Source of the DNA: Pseudonocardia alni
GTDB taxonomy: Bacteria; Actinomycetota; Actinomycetes; Mycobacteriales; Pseudonocardiaceae
Direction of reading: 5' to 3'
Assembly (NCBI RefSeq): GCF_002813375.1
Contig: NZ_PHUJ01000003.1
Location: 2,294,001-2,358,000, forward strand
Length of the DNA stretch: 64,000 bases
The translations under genes and the position numbers were made by a program. Positions 51,676-59,830 of this stretch are shown one piece after another. The notes beneath the pieces were generated by a model, which worked only from the letters and a program-made list of their open reading frames with translations, was not told the DNA's origin and did not search any database. The stretch's first letter is position 1, and each line of letters starts with the position of its first letter.

Positions 51676-52695
51676 ATGCCCCGCGACATCAGCAGGCTCG
51701 ACGAGTCCGACGTCCGTGTCCGCCCCGGACGGCGCGGGAGCAGGCCGCGCAGCAAGCGCAGGCCCGCACACGCCGACGCGACCCGCGCGATGGTCACCGC
51801 CGTCGACCGGGGACGGTGGACCTGCGCGGTCGACGCCGACCCGGGCCTGCCCCAGGTCGTCGCCATGCGGGCCCGCGAGCTGGGCCGGACGCCGGTCGTC
51901 GTCGGGGACCGGGTGGACCTCGTCGGGGACCTGTCCGGTGAGCCGGACACCCTCGCCCGGATCGTGCGGGTCGCCGAGCGTGACACCGTGCTGCGCCGCA
52001 CCGCCGACGACACCGACCCCTACGAGCGGATCGTCGTCGCGAACGCGCAGCGGCTGATCGTGGTCACCGCCGTCGCCGACCCGGTGCCGCGCAGCGGGTT
52101 CGTCGACCGCTGCCTGGTCGCGGCCTTCGCCGGTGGGCTGCAGCCGGTGCTGTGCCTGACCAAGTCCGACCTCGCCGACCCGGAGCCGTTCGCGGCGCAG
52201 TACCGCGAGCTCGGCGTGCCGGTGCTGGTGACCGGGCGCTCGGAGTCCGGGCCTCCGTCCGGGCTGGACGCGCTGCGGGAGGAGCTGTCCGGGCGGCTGT
52301 GCGCGCTGGTCGGACACTCCGGGGTCGGCAAGTCCACCCTGGTCAACGCGATCGTCCCGGCCGCGACGCAGGCCATCGGACGGGTGTCGGGTGTGGGGAA
52401 GGGCCGGCACACGACCACCGCGGCGCTGGCGTTCCCGCACGCCGAGGGGTGGGTCGTCGACACCCCCGGGGTGCGCTCGTTCGGTCTCGCGCACGTCGGC
52501 GCGGACGACGTCGTCGCCGCGTTCGGCGACCTGGCGACCGCGATCGAGGACTGCCCGCGCGGCTGCGGGCACCTCGGGCCGCCCGCCGACCCGGAGTGCG
52601 CACTGGACGACCTGGTCGCCTCCGGCGCGCTCGGAGGAGGCAGACTCGAGGCGTTGCGCCGCGTGCTGGTGGCGCTGGCGAGCGACAGGTTCTGA
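51676..52695 (+). CDS. rsgA: Ribosome small subunit-dependent GTPase A
   Basis: Circularly permuted GTPase that checks late 30S assembly. The 339 aa comprise an OB-fold N-terminus (GRWTCAVDAD, VVVGDRVDLVG), then the permuted order G4 LTKSDL, G1 GHSGVGKSTLVN near residue 213, G3 DTPGVRSFG, and a C-terminal zinc motif CPRGCGHLGPPADPEC. A basic N-terminal tail (RPGRRGSRPRSKRR) is typical of actinobacterial members. The start lies 1 bp after the aroA stop, so translation is coupled. Confidence 0.95.
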   Translation: MPRDISRLDESDVRVRPGRRGSRPRSKRRPAHADATRAMVTAVDRGRWTCAVDADPGLPQVVAMRARELGRTPVVVGDRVDLVGDLSGEPDTLARIVRVAERDTVLRRTADDTDPYERIVVANAQRLIVVTAVADPVPRSGFVDRCLVAAFAGGLQPVLCLTKSDLADPEPFAAQYRELGVPVLVTGRSESGPPSGLDALREELSGRLCALVGHSGVGKSTLVNAIVPAATQAIGRVSGVGKGRHTTTAALAFPHAEGWVVDTPGVRSFGLAHVGADDVVAAFGDLATAIEDCPRGCGHLGPPADPECALDDLVASGALGGGRLEALRRVLVALASDRF

Positions 52696-52724
52696 CCATC
52701 ACGACGACGGCCGGGGAGCGGGTA

Positions 52725-53543
52725 GTGCCGGGACGGCGCGCGATGACGCTGCTGCTGTGCGGGGCGGTGCTGGTGCCCGGGCTGACCGGCTGCGCCTGGC
52801 CCGGCTCCTTCGGTGCCACCCCCGCACCGCCCGCCGCCGCGCCCGCCGCCCTGCCGAAGTACTACGACCCGGCGCCGCTGATCACCGACGTCCGGGCCCG
52901 CACCCGGCTCGACGGCGGCTCGACGCTGTCCGTGGCGGGCACCCTGACCGACGGCGGCAGGACCGTCCCGGTCACCGGCGACGGCGCCCTGCGGGTCGAC
53001 CAGGACGGGGACGCCCCCGCGGTGCGGCTGCTGCTGCGCTCCGGCCCGTCCGGCGCGGTCGCGCAGAGCACGGAGATCATCCGGATCGACGGCCGGACCT
53101 GGCTGCGCCCCGGCGAGGGCGGCTGGGGCGAGGCCGGCAGGGTCGCGCTGCCCCCGGAGCAGATGTCCCACGCGACGCTGGCCGCGAACGTCGCCGCCGG
53201 ACTCGACCCGCTGGGGGCGGTCGCGCGCTACCCGGACGCGGTGCTCGTCGCCGACGCCGCCGACGACGCCGTCGACGGCACCCCGACCGTGCACTACACA
53301 CTGGTCGTCGACCTGGTCCGGGCCGCGGCGACCGAGACCGACCCGGCGCGCCGCACGGCGCTGCAGGCCCAGCAGCGGGCCGGGCTGACCCGGCTGAGCG
53401 CGGAGATCTGGGTCGACGCCGAGCGCAGGCCGCTGCGCAGCCGGGTCCGCCAGCAGCTCCCCGACGGCGCGGCGCTCGACGCCCTCGTCCGCTACGACGG
53501 CTGGGGCGCCCCGATCACCATCGAACCGCCGGTCCGCGGCTGA
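52725..53543 (+). CDS. Secreted lipoprotein, unknown function
   Basis: A 272-aa exported lipoprotein. The signal peptide VPGRRAMTLLLCGAVLVPG ends in lipobox LTGC, followed by a Pro/Ala linker. The mature domain (about residues 50-270) is beta-rich with alternating hydrophobic strands (STLSVAGTLTDGGRTVPVTG; PAVRLLLRSGP; TEIIRIDGRTWLRPG; VHYTLVVDLVRAAA), reminiscent of the LppX/LprG-like lipid-binding fold, though no diagnostic motif is seen. The GTG at 52725 is chosen for GGGGAG seven bases upstream; an ATG at 52743 is an alternative. It follows rsgA by 29 bp and may be the third gene of the operon. Confidence 0.75.
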   Translation: MPGRRAMTLLLCGAVLVPGLTGCAWPGSFGATPAPPAAAPAALPKYYDPAPLITDVRARTRLDGGSTLSVAGTLTDGGRTVPVTGDGALRVDQDGDAPAVRLLLRSGPSGAVAQSTEIIRIDGRTWLRPGEGGWGEAGRVALPPEQMSHATLAANVAAGLDPLGAVARYPDAVLVADAADDAVDGTPTVHYTLVVDLVRAAATETDPARRTALQAQQRAGLTRLSAEIWVDAERRPLRSRVRQQLPDGAALDALVRYDGWGAPITIEPPVRG

Positions 53544-53563
53544 CCCGGGGCCCTCAGCGGCGG
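53534..53563. terminator. Hairpin spanning both convergent stop codons
   Basis: CCGCGGCTGA (53534-53543) pairs with TCAGCGGCGG (53554-53563), 9 of 10, around a CCCGGGGCCC loop. The arms contain the stop codons of the lipoprotein and of the convergent SMP-30 gene. Confidence 0.65.
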
Positions 53564-54492
53564 AACGCCAGGTCGAGACCGTCGACCGGCCAGGTGCAGC
53601 GGTAGAGCCGACCCCGTCCCGACGAGGTGACCCAGGCGTCGCGCGACCCGGCGCCGGCGAAGCAGATGTTCGTGACGTGCGGGTCGTGCTCGGGCGGCGC
53701 GACGGTGCCGAGCAGCTCCCCGGCCGGGGACAGCACGCTGACCTCGCCGGAGACCAGGGTGGCGACGCAGACGTTCCCGTCGCCGTCGACGGCGAGCGAG
53801 TCGAGGTTGCGGAACCCGGCGAAGCCGTGCAGCAGGCGGGCGTCACCGGGGCCGGGCGGGCCGGGCAGTTCCGGCGGCGCGGCGAGCGTGCCGGGTCCGG
53901 TCACCGCCCAGCACCAGACACGGCCGGTGGCGGTCTCGGCGACGTAGAGCCGTGACCCGTCCGGGGACAGACCCACGCCGTTCGGGGTCATGAGCGGGTG
54001 CACGACCTCGGTGAGCGCCGAGCCGTCGGTACGGGCGTGGTACAGCCCGCCGAGGTCGACCTCGCGGGGGCGGCGCTTGCCGAGGTCGGTGAACCAGAAG
54101 GTGCCGTCGGCGGCGAAGACGATGTCGTTGGGACCGCGCAGGCCGTCGTGGAGCACCGAGGAGCCGCCGGTGTCGGGGTCGACGCGCAGGATCGCGCCGC
54201 CGCGGTAGTCCTCGGGCTGGTTGCCCGGGTACACGGTGCCGTCGGGGCGGGTGTGCCAGGTGAAGCCGCCGTTGTCGCAGACGTAGACGGCGCCGTCCGG
54301 GCCGATCGCGGCGCCGTTCGGTCCACCCCCGGTCTCGGCGACGGTGACGTGGCCGCCGTCGGGCAGCACCCGGGTCAGCCGCCCGGCCGCGATCTCGACG
54401 ACGAGCACCGACCCGTCGGACAGTGCCACCGGGCCCTCCGGGAACGCGAGCCCACGGGTCACCTCGTGCAGCTGCGGCGCGACGAACGCCAT
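53554..54492 (-). CDS. SMP-30/gluconolactonase/LRE family protein
   Basis: A 312-aa six-bladed beta-propeller lactonase-like protein. Metal-ligand candidates are Glu in GLAFPEGPVAL, Asn in GPNDIVFAADG and MTPNGVGLSPDG, and Asp in NLDSLAVDGDGNV, the usual SMP-30 positions. Other blades are PNGAAIGPDGAVYVCDNG and TFWFTDLGKRRP. It probably hydrolyses a sugar or other lactone in the cytosol; no signal peptide is seen. The ATG has GGAGG five bases upstream. Divergent from the crotonase, whose promoter overlaps its leader. Confidence 0.9.
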   Translation of the reverse strand: MAFVAPQLHEVTRGLAFPEGPVALSDGSVLVVEIAAGRLTRVLPDGGHVTVAETGGGPNGAAIGPDGAVYVCDNGGFTWHTRPDGTVYPGNQPEDYRGGAILRVDPDTGGSSVLHDGLRGPNDIVFAADGTFWFTDLGKRRPREVDLGGLYHARTDGSALTEVVHPLMTPNGVGLSPDGSRLYVAETATGRVWCWAVTGPGTLAAPPELPGPPGPGDARLLHGFAGFRNLDSLAVDGDGNVCVATLVSGEVSVLSPAGELLGTVAPPEHDPHVTNICFAGAGSRDAWVTSSGRGRLYRCTWPVDGLDLAFRR

Positions 54493-54511
54493 ACCGGCCT
54501 CCGATCCGGGT

Positions 54512-54517
54512 TACGGT
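54512..54517 (+). promoter_or_regulatory. -10 element (TACGGT) of a leaderless promoter
   Basis: TACGGT ends 7 nt before the ATG of the crotonase gene at 54525. Confidence 0.5.
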
Positions 54518-54524
54518 CCGGTGC

Positions 54525-55355
54525 ATGAGCGAGCGTGTCCGGACCACCGTCGACGACGGCGTCGCCGAGGTGCGGCTCACCCGCCCGGAGCGCCGCAACG
54601 CCCTCGACGTCGCCCAGTTCACCGCGATCGTGCACGCCGCGGAGGCGCTGCGCGACCGCACGGACGTCCGCGCGGTGGTTCTCTCGGCGGACGGGCCGGA
54701 CTTCTGCGCCGGGCTGGACCGCGACATGTTCCGCGCGATGCGTTCCGGTGAACGGCGCTCGGCCACCGCCGAGCTGCCCCCGCCGCGCGAGGGCTCCCCG
54801 GCGCACGCGACCGGGCAGCGCGCAGCGTATGTCTGGGCCGAGCTGGACGTGCCGGTGATCGCCGCCGTACAGGGGCACGCGCTGGGCGGCGGGCTGCAGA
54901 TCGCGCTGGGGGCGGACCTGCGGATCGTCGCCCCCACCGCGACGCTGTCGGTGCTGGAGATCGTATGGGGCCTGGTGCCGGACATGGGCGGCACGCTGCT
55001 GCTGCCGCAGCTGGTCGGGCGCGACGTCGCCCGCGACCTGACCTTCACCGGGCGCACGGTGTCCGGCACCGAGGCCGTCGCGCTGGGGCTCGCGACCCGC
55101 ACCGCCGAGGACCCGCGGGCGGCCGCGCTGGCGACCGCGCACGAGATCGCCGCCCGCAACCCGCACGCCGTGCGTGCGGCGAAGCGGCTGCTCGCGGCGC
55201 CCCGCCCACCCGCCGAGCAGCTCGCCGCCGAACAGGCCGAGATCGGTGCGCTGATCGCGAGCCCGAACCAGCGCGAGGCGGTGACCGCGCGGCTGGAGGG
55301 GCGGGACCCGGTGTTCGCCGATCCCGCACCGGGGCCGCCGGCCGGGACGGGCTGA
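54525..55355 (+). CDS. Crotonase/enoyl-CoA hydratase-isomerase family protein
   Basis: A 276-aa crotonase-fold enzyme acting on an enoyl-CoA or related thioester. The oxyanion-hole segments are GPDFCAGLDRDMF and GHALGGGLQIALGADLRI. The region that carries the catalytic acids reads LEIVWGLVPDMGGT: the second hydratase glutamate is replaced by Asp here, which is more like isomerase members than true hydratases. LVGRDVARDLTFTGRTVSGTEAVALGL follows normally. The ATG is leaderless from TACGGT 7 nt upstream. The exact reaction is not certain. Confidence 0.88.
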   Translation: MSERVRTTVDDGVAEVRLTRPERRNALDVAQFTAIVHAAEALRDRTDVRAVVLSADGPDFCAGLDRDMFRAMRSGERRSATAELPPPREGSPAHATGQRAAYVWAELDVPVIAAVQGHALGGGLQIALGADLRIVAPTATLSVLEIVWGLVPDMGGTLLLPQLVGRDVARDLTFTGRTVSGTEAVALGLATRTAEDPRAAALATAHEIAARNPHAVRAAKRLLAAPRPPAEQLAAEQAEIGALIASPNQREAVTARLEGRDPVFADPAPGPPAGTG

Positions 55356-55369
55356 CCGACCGCCGGGGC

Positions 55370-55876
55370 TCAGCCCAGCTCGACGAGGAACGGCAGCTCG
55401 GTGCCGTCGTACCAGGCCAGCTCGTGGTCCTCGGCCTCGCCGACGAGGAACTCGGCGTCCATGTCGCCCAGGTCGGCCTTGTCGACCGCGCCGGCCGCCT
55501 CCCGGACGGCGTGCTCGGCCTCCGGCAGGTCCACGTGCACGGCGGCGATCTTCGACACCGGCACCGGGCCGGTCACCCGGACCGCGCCGTCGTCGAGGTC
55601 GGGGCGCAAGGTGACGTCGTCGGTGTCGGCGGACACCACGACCCGGCGGGCGGGGGTGTCGTCCTCGCCCAGCCCGAACTCGACCGAGAGCAGCCGCAGC
55701 GACGCCCGCGCCGCCTCGTTCATCGCGGCGTACTCGAGCTCCTCGTCGTCGCCTGCGGTGTAGGACTCGCGCAGCTTCGGGGTGAGTGCGAACGCGGTGC
55801 CGCCCAGCGGCTCGAAGTTCCCGGTCTTCACCGTGCGGGCCAGCATCGGCCAGGTCGCGGGGAGGTAGATCCTCAA
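55370..55876 (-). CDS. DUF6912 family protein
   Basis: A 168-aa acidic cytosolic protein of unknown function. The N-terminus LRIYLPATWPMLARTV is the hallmark of DUF6912; then AFALTPKLRESYTAGDDEELE, a helical AAMNEAARASLRLLSVE, and VRVTGPVPVSKIAAVHVDLPEAE. The start is TTG at 55876, chosen because the family begins with this residue pattern, GAGGAG lies about 7 nt upstream, and TTGA overlaps the stop of the preceding acyltransferase. It is therefore translationally coupled to the WS/DGAT gene. Confidence 0.8.
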   Translation of the reverse strand: MRIYLPATWPMLARTVKTGNFEPLGGTAFALTPKLRESYTAGDDEELEYAAMNEAARASLRLLSVEFGLGEDDTPARRVVVSADTDDVTLRPDLDDGAVRVTGPVPVSKIAAVHVDLPEAEHAVREAAGAVDKADLGDMDAEFLVGEAEDHELAWYDGTELPFLVELG

Positions 55877-57345
55877 CGGTCGTCTCCTCTGACGGGTGTC
55901 ATCGGTGTCTGTCGCAGTGTCTCGAGGAGCTCCTCGAGTGACTCGTCCACCATCCCGGCGAGCACGTCCAGGTCGCCCATGGCGCCCCTGTCCCCGTTCA
56001 GTCCGTAGTACACACCACCGTCGTAGCTGGTCAGGCCGATGGAGACGGCCTGACCCTTCGCCAGCGGCACCACCGGGAACATCTCCAGCATCCGCGCCCC
56101 GGCTGCGTAGAGCGGGAACTGCGGGCCGGGCACATTGGTCACGACCAGGTTGAAGAAGTGCCGGGCCATGCCGTTCGCGGCGCGGGCGCCGACGGCGTGC
56201 AGCGTCGGCGGGGCGAACCCGCCGATCCGCACCAGCGTGTCCGCACCGACGGCGTCGCCGGTGTCGGTGTGCTCGCGCATCTGGTGGGTGACCTGGTGCA
56301 GCCGCACCAGCGGGCTCGGCTCGCCGACGGGCAGGTCCACCAGGAACGACGCCACCCGGTTCCCGAGCGACCCGCCGGTCGCCGAACTGGGTACGTCGCC
56401 CTCCCCGCGCACCGACAGCGGTACCAGCGCCCGCACCGACGACGACCCGGCGACCGGCTCGCCGCGCGACATCAGCCAGGTGCGCAGGGCACCGGCGATG
56501 ACGGCGAGCACCACGTCGTTGACGTCGCAGCCGTAGGCGGCGCGGACCGTGCGGTAGTCCTCCAGGTCGGTGCGGGCCATCGCGAACCGGCGCTGGGTGG
56601 AGATCTCGGCGTTCAACGGGAGCCCGGGCGCGCGGCGGCCCGCGGTGCGGGCCATGTTCAGGACCTTGCCCGCGGCCCCGGCGAGCTTGCCGACGGTGGC
56701 CAGCGCGTCGCCCGCGGCGACCCGGACGTTGTCCACGATCTCGGTGGGGCGGGTGACCGCCTCGGAGATCGCGTCGAGCACGAGCTGGCCGTCGGTCGGC
56801 TCCGGGCGCGGCATCCACAGCTCGTCCGGGGTGTCCCGCGGCTCGGCGGAGACGTCCAGGATGACCTGGCCGATGTCGATGGCGGAGATGCCGTCGACCA
56901 TCGCCTGGTGGGTCTTGGTGAGGATCGCGACGCGTCCGCCGTCGCCGCCGCGGCCGTCCCCGGCGGGGGCGAGGCCCTCGATGAGGTACATCTCCCACAG
57001 CGGGCGGGTGTGGTCCAGCGGGCGCGACATCAGGCGCCCGACCAGCTCGGTCAGCTGCTCCTCGCTGCCCGGACGGGGCAGTGCCGAGCGGCGCACGTGG
57101 TAGGCGATGTCGAACTCGGGGTCGTCGACCCACACCGGGCGCGCGAGGTTGCCCGGGACGTGGCGGACCTTCTGCCGGTAGCGCGGCACCAGCGCGATGC
57201 GCTGCTCGATGAGCTCGACCAGCCGGTCGTAGTCGAAGCCGTCGTCGGGGCGGTCGAACACGGCGACCCCGCCGACGTGCATCGGTGTGGTCGCCTCCTC
57301 CAGGTACAGGAAGGACGCGTCGAGTGCGGAGAGCCGGGACGGCAT
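55873..57345 (-). CDS. Wax ester synthase/diacylglycerol acyltransferase (WS/DGAT, Tgs type)
   Basis: Makes triacylglycerol or wax esters by transferring an acyl group from acyl-CoA. The 490 aa cover the N-terminal domain (MPSRLSALDASFLYLEE; PLDHTRPLWEMYLIEGL) and the DUF1298 C-terminus (NLVVTNVPGPQFPLYAAGAR). The active-site motif HHxxxDG appears as THQAMVDG: the catalytic second histidine is kept, the first is threonine. The ATG at 57345 is leaderless from TAGGAT 7 nt upstream. The downstream DUF6912 gene is coupled. Proteins of this family sit in the same neighbourhood in M. tuberculosis (Rv3233c/Rv3234c). Confidence 0.92.
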   Translation of the reverse strand: MPSRLSALDASFLYLEEATTPMHVGGVAVFDRPDDGFDYDRLVELIEQRIALVPRYRQKVRHVPGNLARPVWVDDPEFDIAYHVRRSALPRPGSEEQLTELVGRLMSRPLDHTRPLWEMYLIEGLAPAGDGRGGDGGRVAILTKTHQAMVDGISAIDIGQVILDVSAEPRDTPDELWMPRPEPTDGQLVLDAISEAVTRPTEIVDNVRVAAGDALATVGKLAGAAGKVLNMARTAGRRAPGLPLNAEISTQRRFAMARTDLEDYRTVRAAYGCDVNDVVLAVIAGALRTWLMSRGEPVAGSSSVRALVPLSVRGEGDVPSSATGGSLGNRVASFLVDLPVGEPSPLVRLHQVTHQMREHTDTGDAVGADTLVRIGGFAPPTLHAVGARAANGMARHFFNLVVTNVPGPQFPLYAAGARMLEMFPVVPLAKGQAVSIGLTSYDGGVYYGLNGDRGAMGDLDVLAGMVDESLEELLETLRQTPMTPVRGDDR

Positions 57346-57352
57346 GGCCGCG

Positions 57353-57358
57353 ATCCTA
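57353..57358 (-). promoter_or_regulatory. -10 element (TAGGAT) of a leaderless promoter
   Basis: On the minus strand TAGGAT ends 7 nt before the WS/DGAT ATG at 57345. The divergent RNA methyltransferase has GACGCT 7 nt before its GTG, so the two promoters sit back to back within 31 bp. Confidence 0.5.
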
Positions 57359-57376
57359 CGTGCGACGCTTCTCCTC

Positions 57377-58138
57377 GTGAGCGATGCAGGTGCGGTCTCC
57401 CCGAAGGACCGGTTCATCACGGTCTACGGCCGCAAGCCCGTCCTGGAGGCGCTGGCCGACCCCGACCTGGAGGTCGACAAGGTCGTGCTGGCCGACACGG
57501 TGCGCGGTGGCGGCGAGCGCGAGATCACCGCGGCCGCCCGCGGTCGCGGGGTGCCGGTGCAGCGCGCGACCGCGCAGCGGGTGAAGGTGCTGGCCGGCAA
57601 CGGCCGCCATGACCAGGGCGTGCTGGCCGACGTCGTCGCCCCGCGGATGTCGCCGCTGGAGCACTTCCTGTCCGACCTGGGCACCCGGCGGCCGGCGTCG
57701 GTGCTGGTGCTCGACGCCGTCACCAACCCGTCGAACGTCGGGATGATCCTGCGCAGCGCGACGGCCGCCGGTCTGGACGGCGTGCTGCTGCCCCGCCGCG
57801 GGGTGCCCGCCATCGACCCGCTGGTGATCAAGGCGTCGGCCGGGGTGGCGTTCGCCGCGCCGGTGCTGCGCTGCGCCACCGCCACCGAGGGCGTCGACCT
57901 CATGCACGCCGCCGGGTTCGGGGTGTTCGGGCTCGACGCCGGCGGCGACTCGCTGCTGGAGGCGTCGCTCCCGTCCCGGGTCGCGCTGGTACTGGGCAAC
58001 GAGACCGACGGCCTGACCGAGGACGTCCGTTCCCGGCTCGACGGGATCCTCTCGCTGCCGATGTACGGCGGGGTGGAGTCGCTCAACGTCGCCTCCGCCG
58101 GAGCCGTCGCCGCCTACGAGCTGCTGCGCCGACGCTGA
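57377..58138 (+). CDS. TrmH/SpoU-family RNA 2'-O-methyltransferase
   Basis: A 253-aa SPOUT methyltransferase acting on rRNA or tRNA ribose. The N-terminal substrate-binding domain has ITVYGRKPVLEALADP; the knotted catalytic domain has VTNPSNVGMILRSATAAGLDG (motif 1), VALVLGNETDGLTEDV (motif 2) and LPMYGGVESLNVASAGAVAAYEL (motif 3). The GTG at 57377 puts the conserved start at the right distance; a GACGCT hexamer ends 7 nt before it, so it may be leaderless. Which RNA is modified is not known. Confidence 0.93.
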   Translation: MSDAGAVSPKDRFITVYGRKPVLEALADPDLEVDKVVLADTVRGGGEREITAAARGRGVPVQRATAQRVKVLAGNGRHDQGVLADVVAPRMSPLEHFLSDLGTRRPASVLVLDAVTNPSNVGMILRSATAAGLDGVLLPRRGVPAIDPLVIKASAGVAFAAPVLRCATATEGVDLMHAAGFGVFGLDAGGDSLLEASLPSRVALVLGNETDGLTEDVRSRLDGILSLPMYGGVESLNVASAGAVAAYELLRRR

Positions 58139-58147
58139 CCGGTCACC

Positions 58148-58153
58148 TAATGT
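58148..58153 (+). promoter_or_regulatory. -10 element (TAATGT) of a leaderless promoter
   Basis: TAATGT ends 7 nt before the ATG at 58161. Confidence 0.5.
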
Positions 58154-58160
58154 CGGGGCG

Positions 58161-59432
58161 ATGGTGCGCCGTCGCATTCCCCGCCCCTCCGAGCTGGCGC
58201 CGCTGCTGCGGCCGGCCCCGTTCACCCTGGACCGCACGGCGGCCCGGCTCGCCCGCGCGTCGAGCATCGGTGACCTGCGCGAGCTGGCGCGGCGCCGCGC
58301 GCCGCGGGCGGTGTTCGACTACACCGACGGGGCCGCCGAGGACGAGGTGAGCCTGCGCCGGGCCCGCGAGGTGTGGGCGTCGGTGGAGTTCTCGCCGACC
58401 GTGCTCACCGACGTCTCGCGGGTGGACACCGGCCGGGAGATCCTGGGCGGGCGCTCGTCGCTGCCGTTCGCGCTGGCCCCGACCGGTTTCACGCGGATGA
58501 TGCACACCGAGGGCGAGCGCGCGGTCGCCGCCGTCGCCGCGCGGGCCGGGATCCCCTACGCGCTCTCGACGATGGGCTCGACGACGATCGAGGGGGTCGC
58601 CGAGGCCGGGCGCGGCGGGCGGCACTGGTTCCAGCTCTACCTGTGGCGCGACCGCTCGGTCGCCCACGAGCTCGTCTCCCGGGCGCAGGAGGCCGGCTAC
58701 GACACGCTGCTGCTCACCGTGGACACCCCGGTCGGCGGCAACCGGCGCCGCGACGCCCGCAACGGCCTGTCCATCCCGCCCGCGCTGTCGCTGCGGACCT
58801 TCGTCGACGGCGCCCGCCACCCCCGCTGGTGGTTCGACCTGCTCACCACCGAACCGCTGACGTTCGAGTCGCTCGCCGCGGGCGGCGGCAGCCCCTACGA
58901 GGTGATCAACCGGGTGTTCGATCCGGCGCTGACCCTCGACGACGTCACCTGGCTGCGCGGGGCCTGGCCCGGGAAGCTGGTGGTCAAGGGCGTCCAGTCG
59001 GTCACCGACGCCCGCCGCGTCGCCGACGCGGGCGCCGACGGCGTGCTGCTGTCCAACCACGGCGGACGGCAGCTGGACCGGGCCCCGGTACCCGCCGAGC
59101 TGATCGAGCCGGTGGTGCAGGAGCTCGGCGACGACGCGGAGGTCCTGGTGGACACCGGGATCACCCACGGCGGCGACGTCGTCGCCGCCGTCGCGCTCGG
59201 CGCCCGCGCGGCGCTGGTGGGCCGCGCCTACCTGTACGGGCTGATGGCCGGTGGCGAGGCCGGGGTGTCCCGCGCGGTGGAGATCCTGCGCGCCGAGGTG
59301 GAGCGGACGATGCAGCTGCTCGGCGTGACCCGGGTGGACGACCTCCGCCCGGAGCACGCCCGGCTCCGCTCGGCGACCGGCGGCCACCACCACCCGAACG
59401 AGCGACGGCCCGGCACTGCGCCCCGGCGCTGA
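58161..59432 (+). CDS. FMN-dependent alpha-hydroxy-acid oxidizing protein (LldD-like)
   Basis: A 423-aa TIM-barrel flavoenzyme oxidising an L-2-hydroxyacid such as lactate. Visible residues are Tyr in FDYTDGAAEDEVSL, the FMN-binding LPFALAPTGFTRMMH, FQLYLWRDRS, TLLLTVDTPVGGNRRRDARNG, the lysine in GKLVVKGVQSVTDARR, and the catalytic His/Arg in SNHGGRQLDRAP, with GRAYLYGLMAGGEAGV near the end. The N-terminal 40 and C-terminal 25 residues are charged extensions. Electron acceptor (oxygen, quinone or mycofactocin) cannot be read. Leaderless from TAATGT. Confidence 0.93.
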   Translation: MVRRRIPRPSELAPLLRPAPFTLDRTAARLARASSIGDLRELARRRAPRAVFDYTDGAAEDEVSLRRAREVWASVEFSPTVLTDVSRVDTGREILGGRSSLPFALAPTGFTRMMHTEGERAVAAVAARAGIPYALSTMGSTTIEGVAEAGRGGRHWFQLYLWRDRSVAHELVSRAQEAGYDTLLLTVDTPVGGNRRRDARNGLSIPPALSLRTFVDGARHPRWWFDLLTTEPLTFESLAAGGGSPYEVINRVFDPALTLDDVTWLRGAWPGKLVVKGVQSVTDARRVADAGADGVLLSNHGGRQLDRAPVPAELIEPVVQELGDDAEVLVDTGITHGGDVVAAVALGARAALVGRAYLYGLMAGGEAGVSRAVEILRAEVERTMQLLGVTRVDDLRPEHARLRSATGGHHHPNERRPGTAPRR

Positions 59433-59451
59433 CGGGGCCAGCATGGGGCGC

Positions 59452-59712
59452 ATGAGTTTCCTGGACAAGGCCAAGGAACTGCTCGGCAAGCACGACGACA
59501 AGGTCGACCAGGCCCTGAACAAGGTCGGCGACACAGCCAAGCAGAAGTACGGTCACGACGGTCAGATCGACACCGCGACCAAGTTCGCCCGCGAGCGGAC
59601 CGGTACCGGTGACACCGCCGCGCCGCCGCCCCCCGGTCAGCCGGGTCCGGACGGCCAGGCCCCGCCGCCGCCCGCGCCGGGGCAGGCCCCGCCGCCGCCC
59701 CCGCAGCAGTAA
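59452..59712 (+). CDS. Antitoxin-like small protein (MT0933/Rv0909 family)
   Basis: An 86-aa protein. The first 55 residues are amphipathic helices typical of this antitoxin-like family: FLDKAKELLGKHDDKVDQAL, VGDTAKQKYGHDGQIDTATKFARE. The last 30 are Pro/Gly/Gln-rich, with QAPPPPAP repeats. In M. tuberculosis Rv0909 partners the toxin Rv0910; no toxin gene is adjacent here, so a role as a solitary stress-related protein is as likely. The ATG at 59452 is chosen over 59443 because the conserved MSFLDKAK begins there. Confidence 0.8.
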   Translation: MSFLDKAKELLGKHDDKVDQALNKVGDTAKQKYGHDGQIDTATKFARERTGTGDTAAPPPPGQPGPDGQAPPPPAPGQAPPPPPQQ

Positions 59713-59753
59713 GCAGGGCACGACCGGTCCGGCCACCGCCGGGCTGCCCACGG

Positions 59754-59782
59754 GGCGCCGTCCGCACGCTGCGGGCGGCGCC
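59754..59782. terminator. Hairpin terminator between convergent genes
   Basis: Stem of 13 positions, 12 paired (59754-59766 with 59770-59782), around a 3-nt loop, 42 nt after the antitoxin-like stop. Confidence 0.75.
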
Positions 59783-59830
59783 TCCGCATGTCCGGGGTGC
59801 CCCGGCTGCACCGCGGGTCACCCGGGGGGC

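Noticed and set aside
59452..59712. A complete toxin-antitoxin pair
   Set aside because: No toxin-like gene is adjacent to the antitoxin-like protein.
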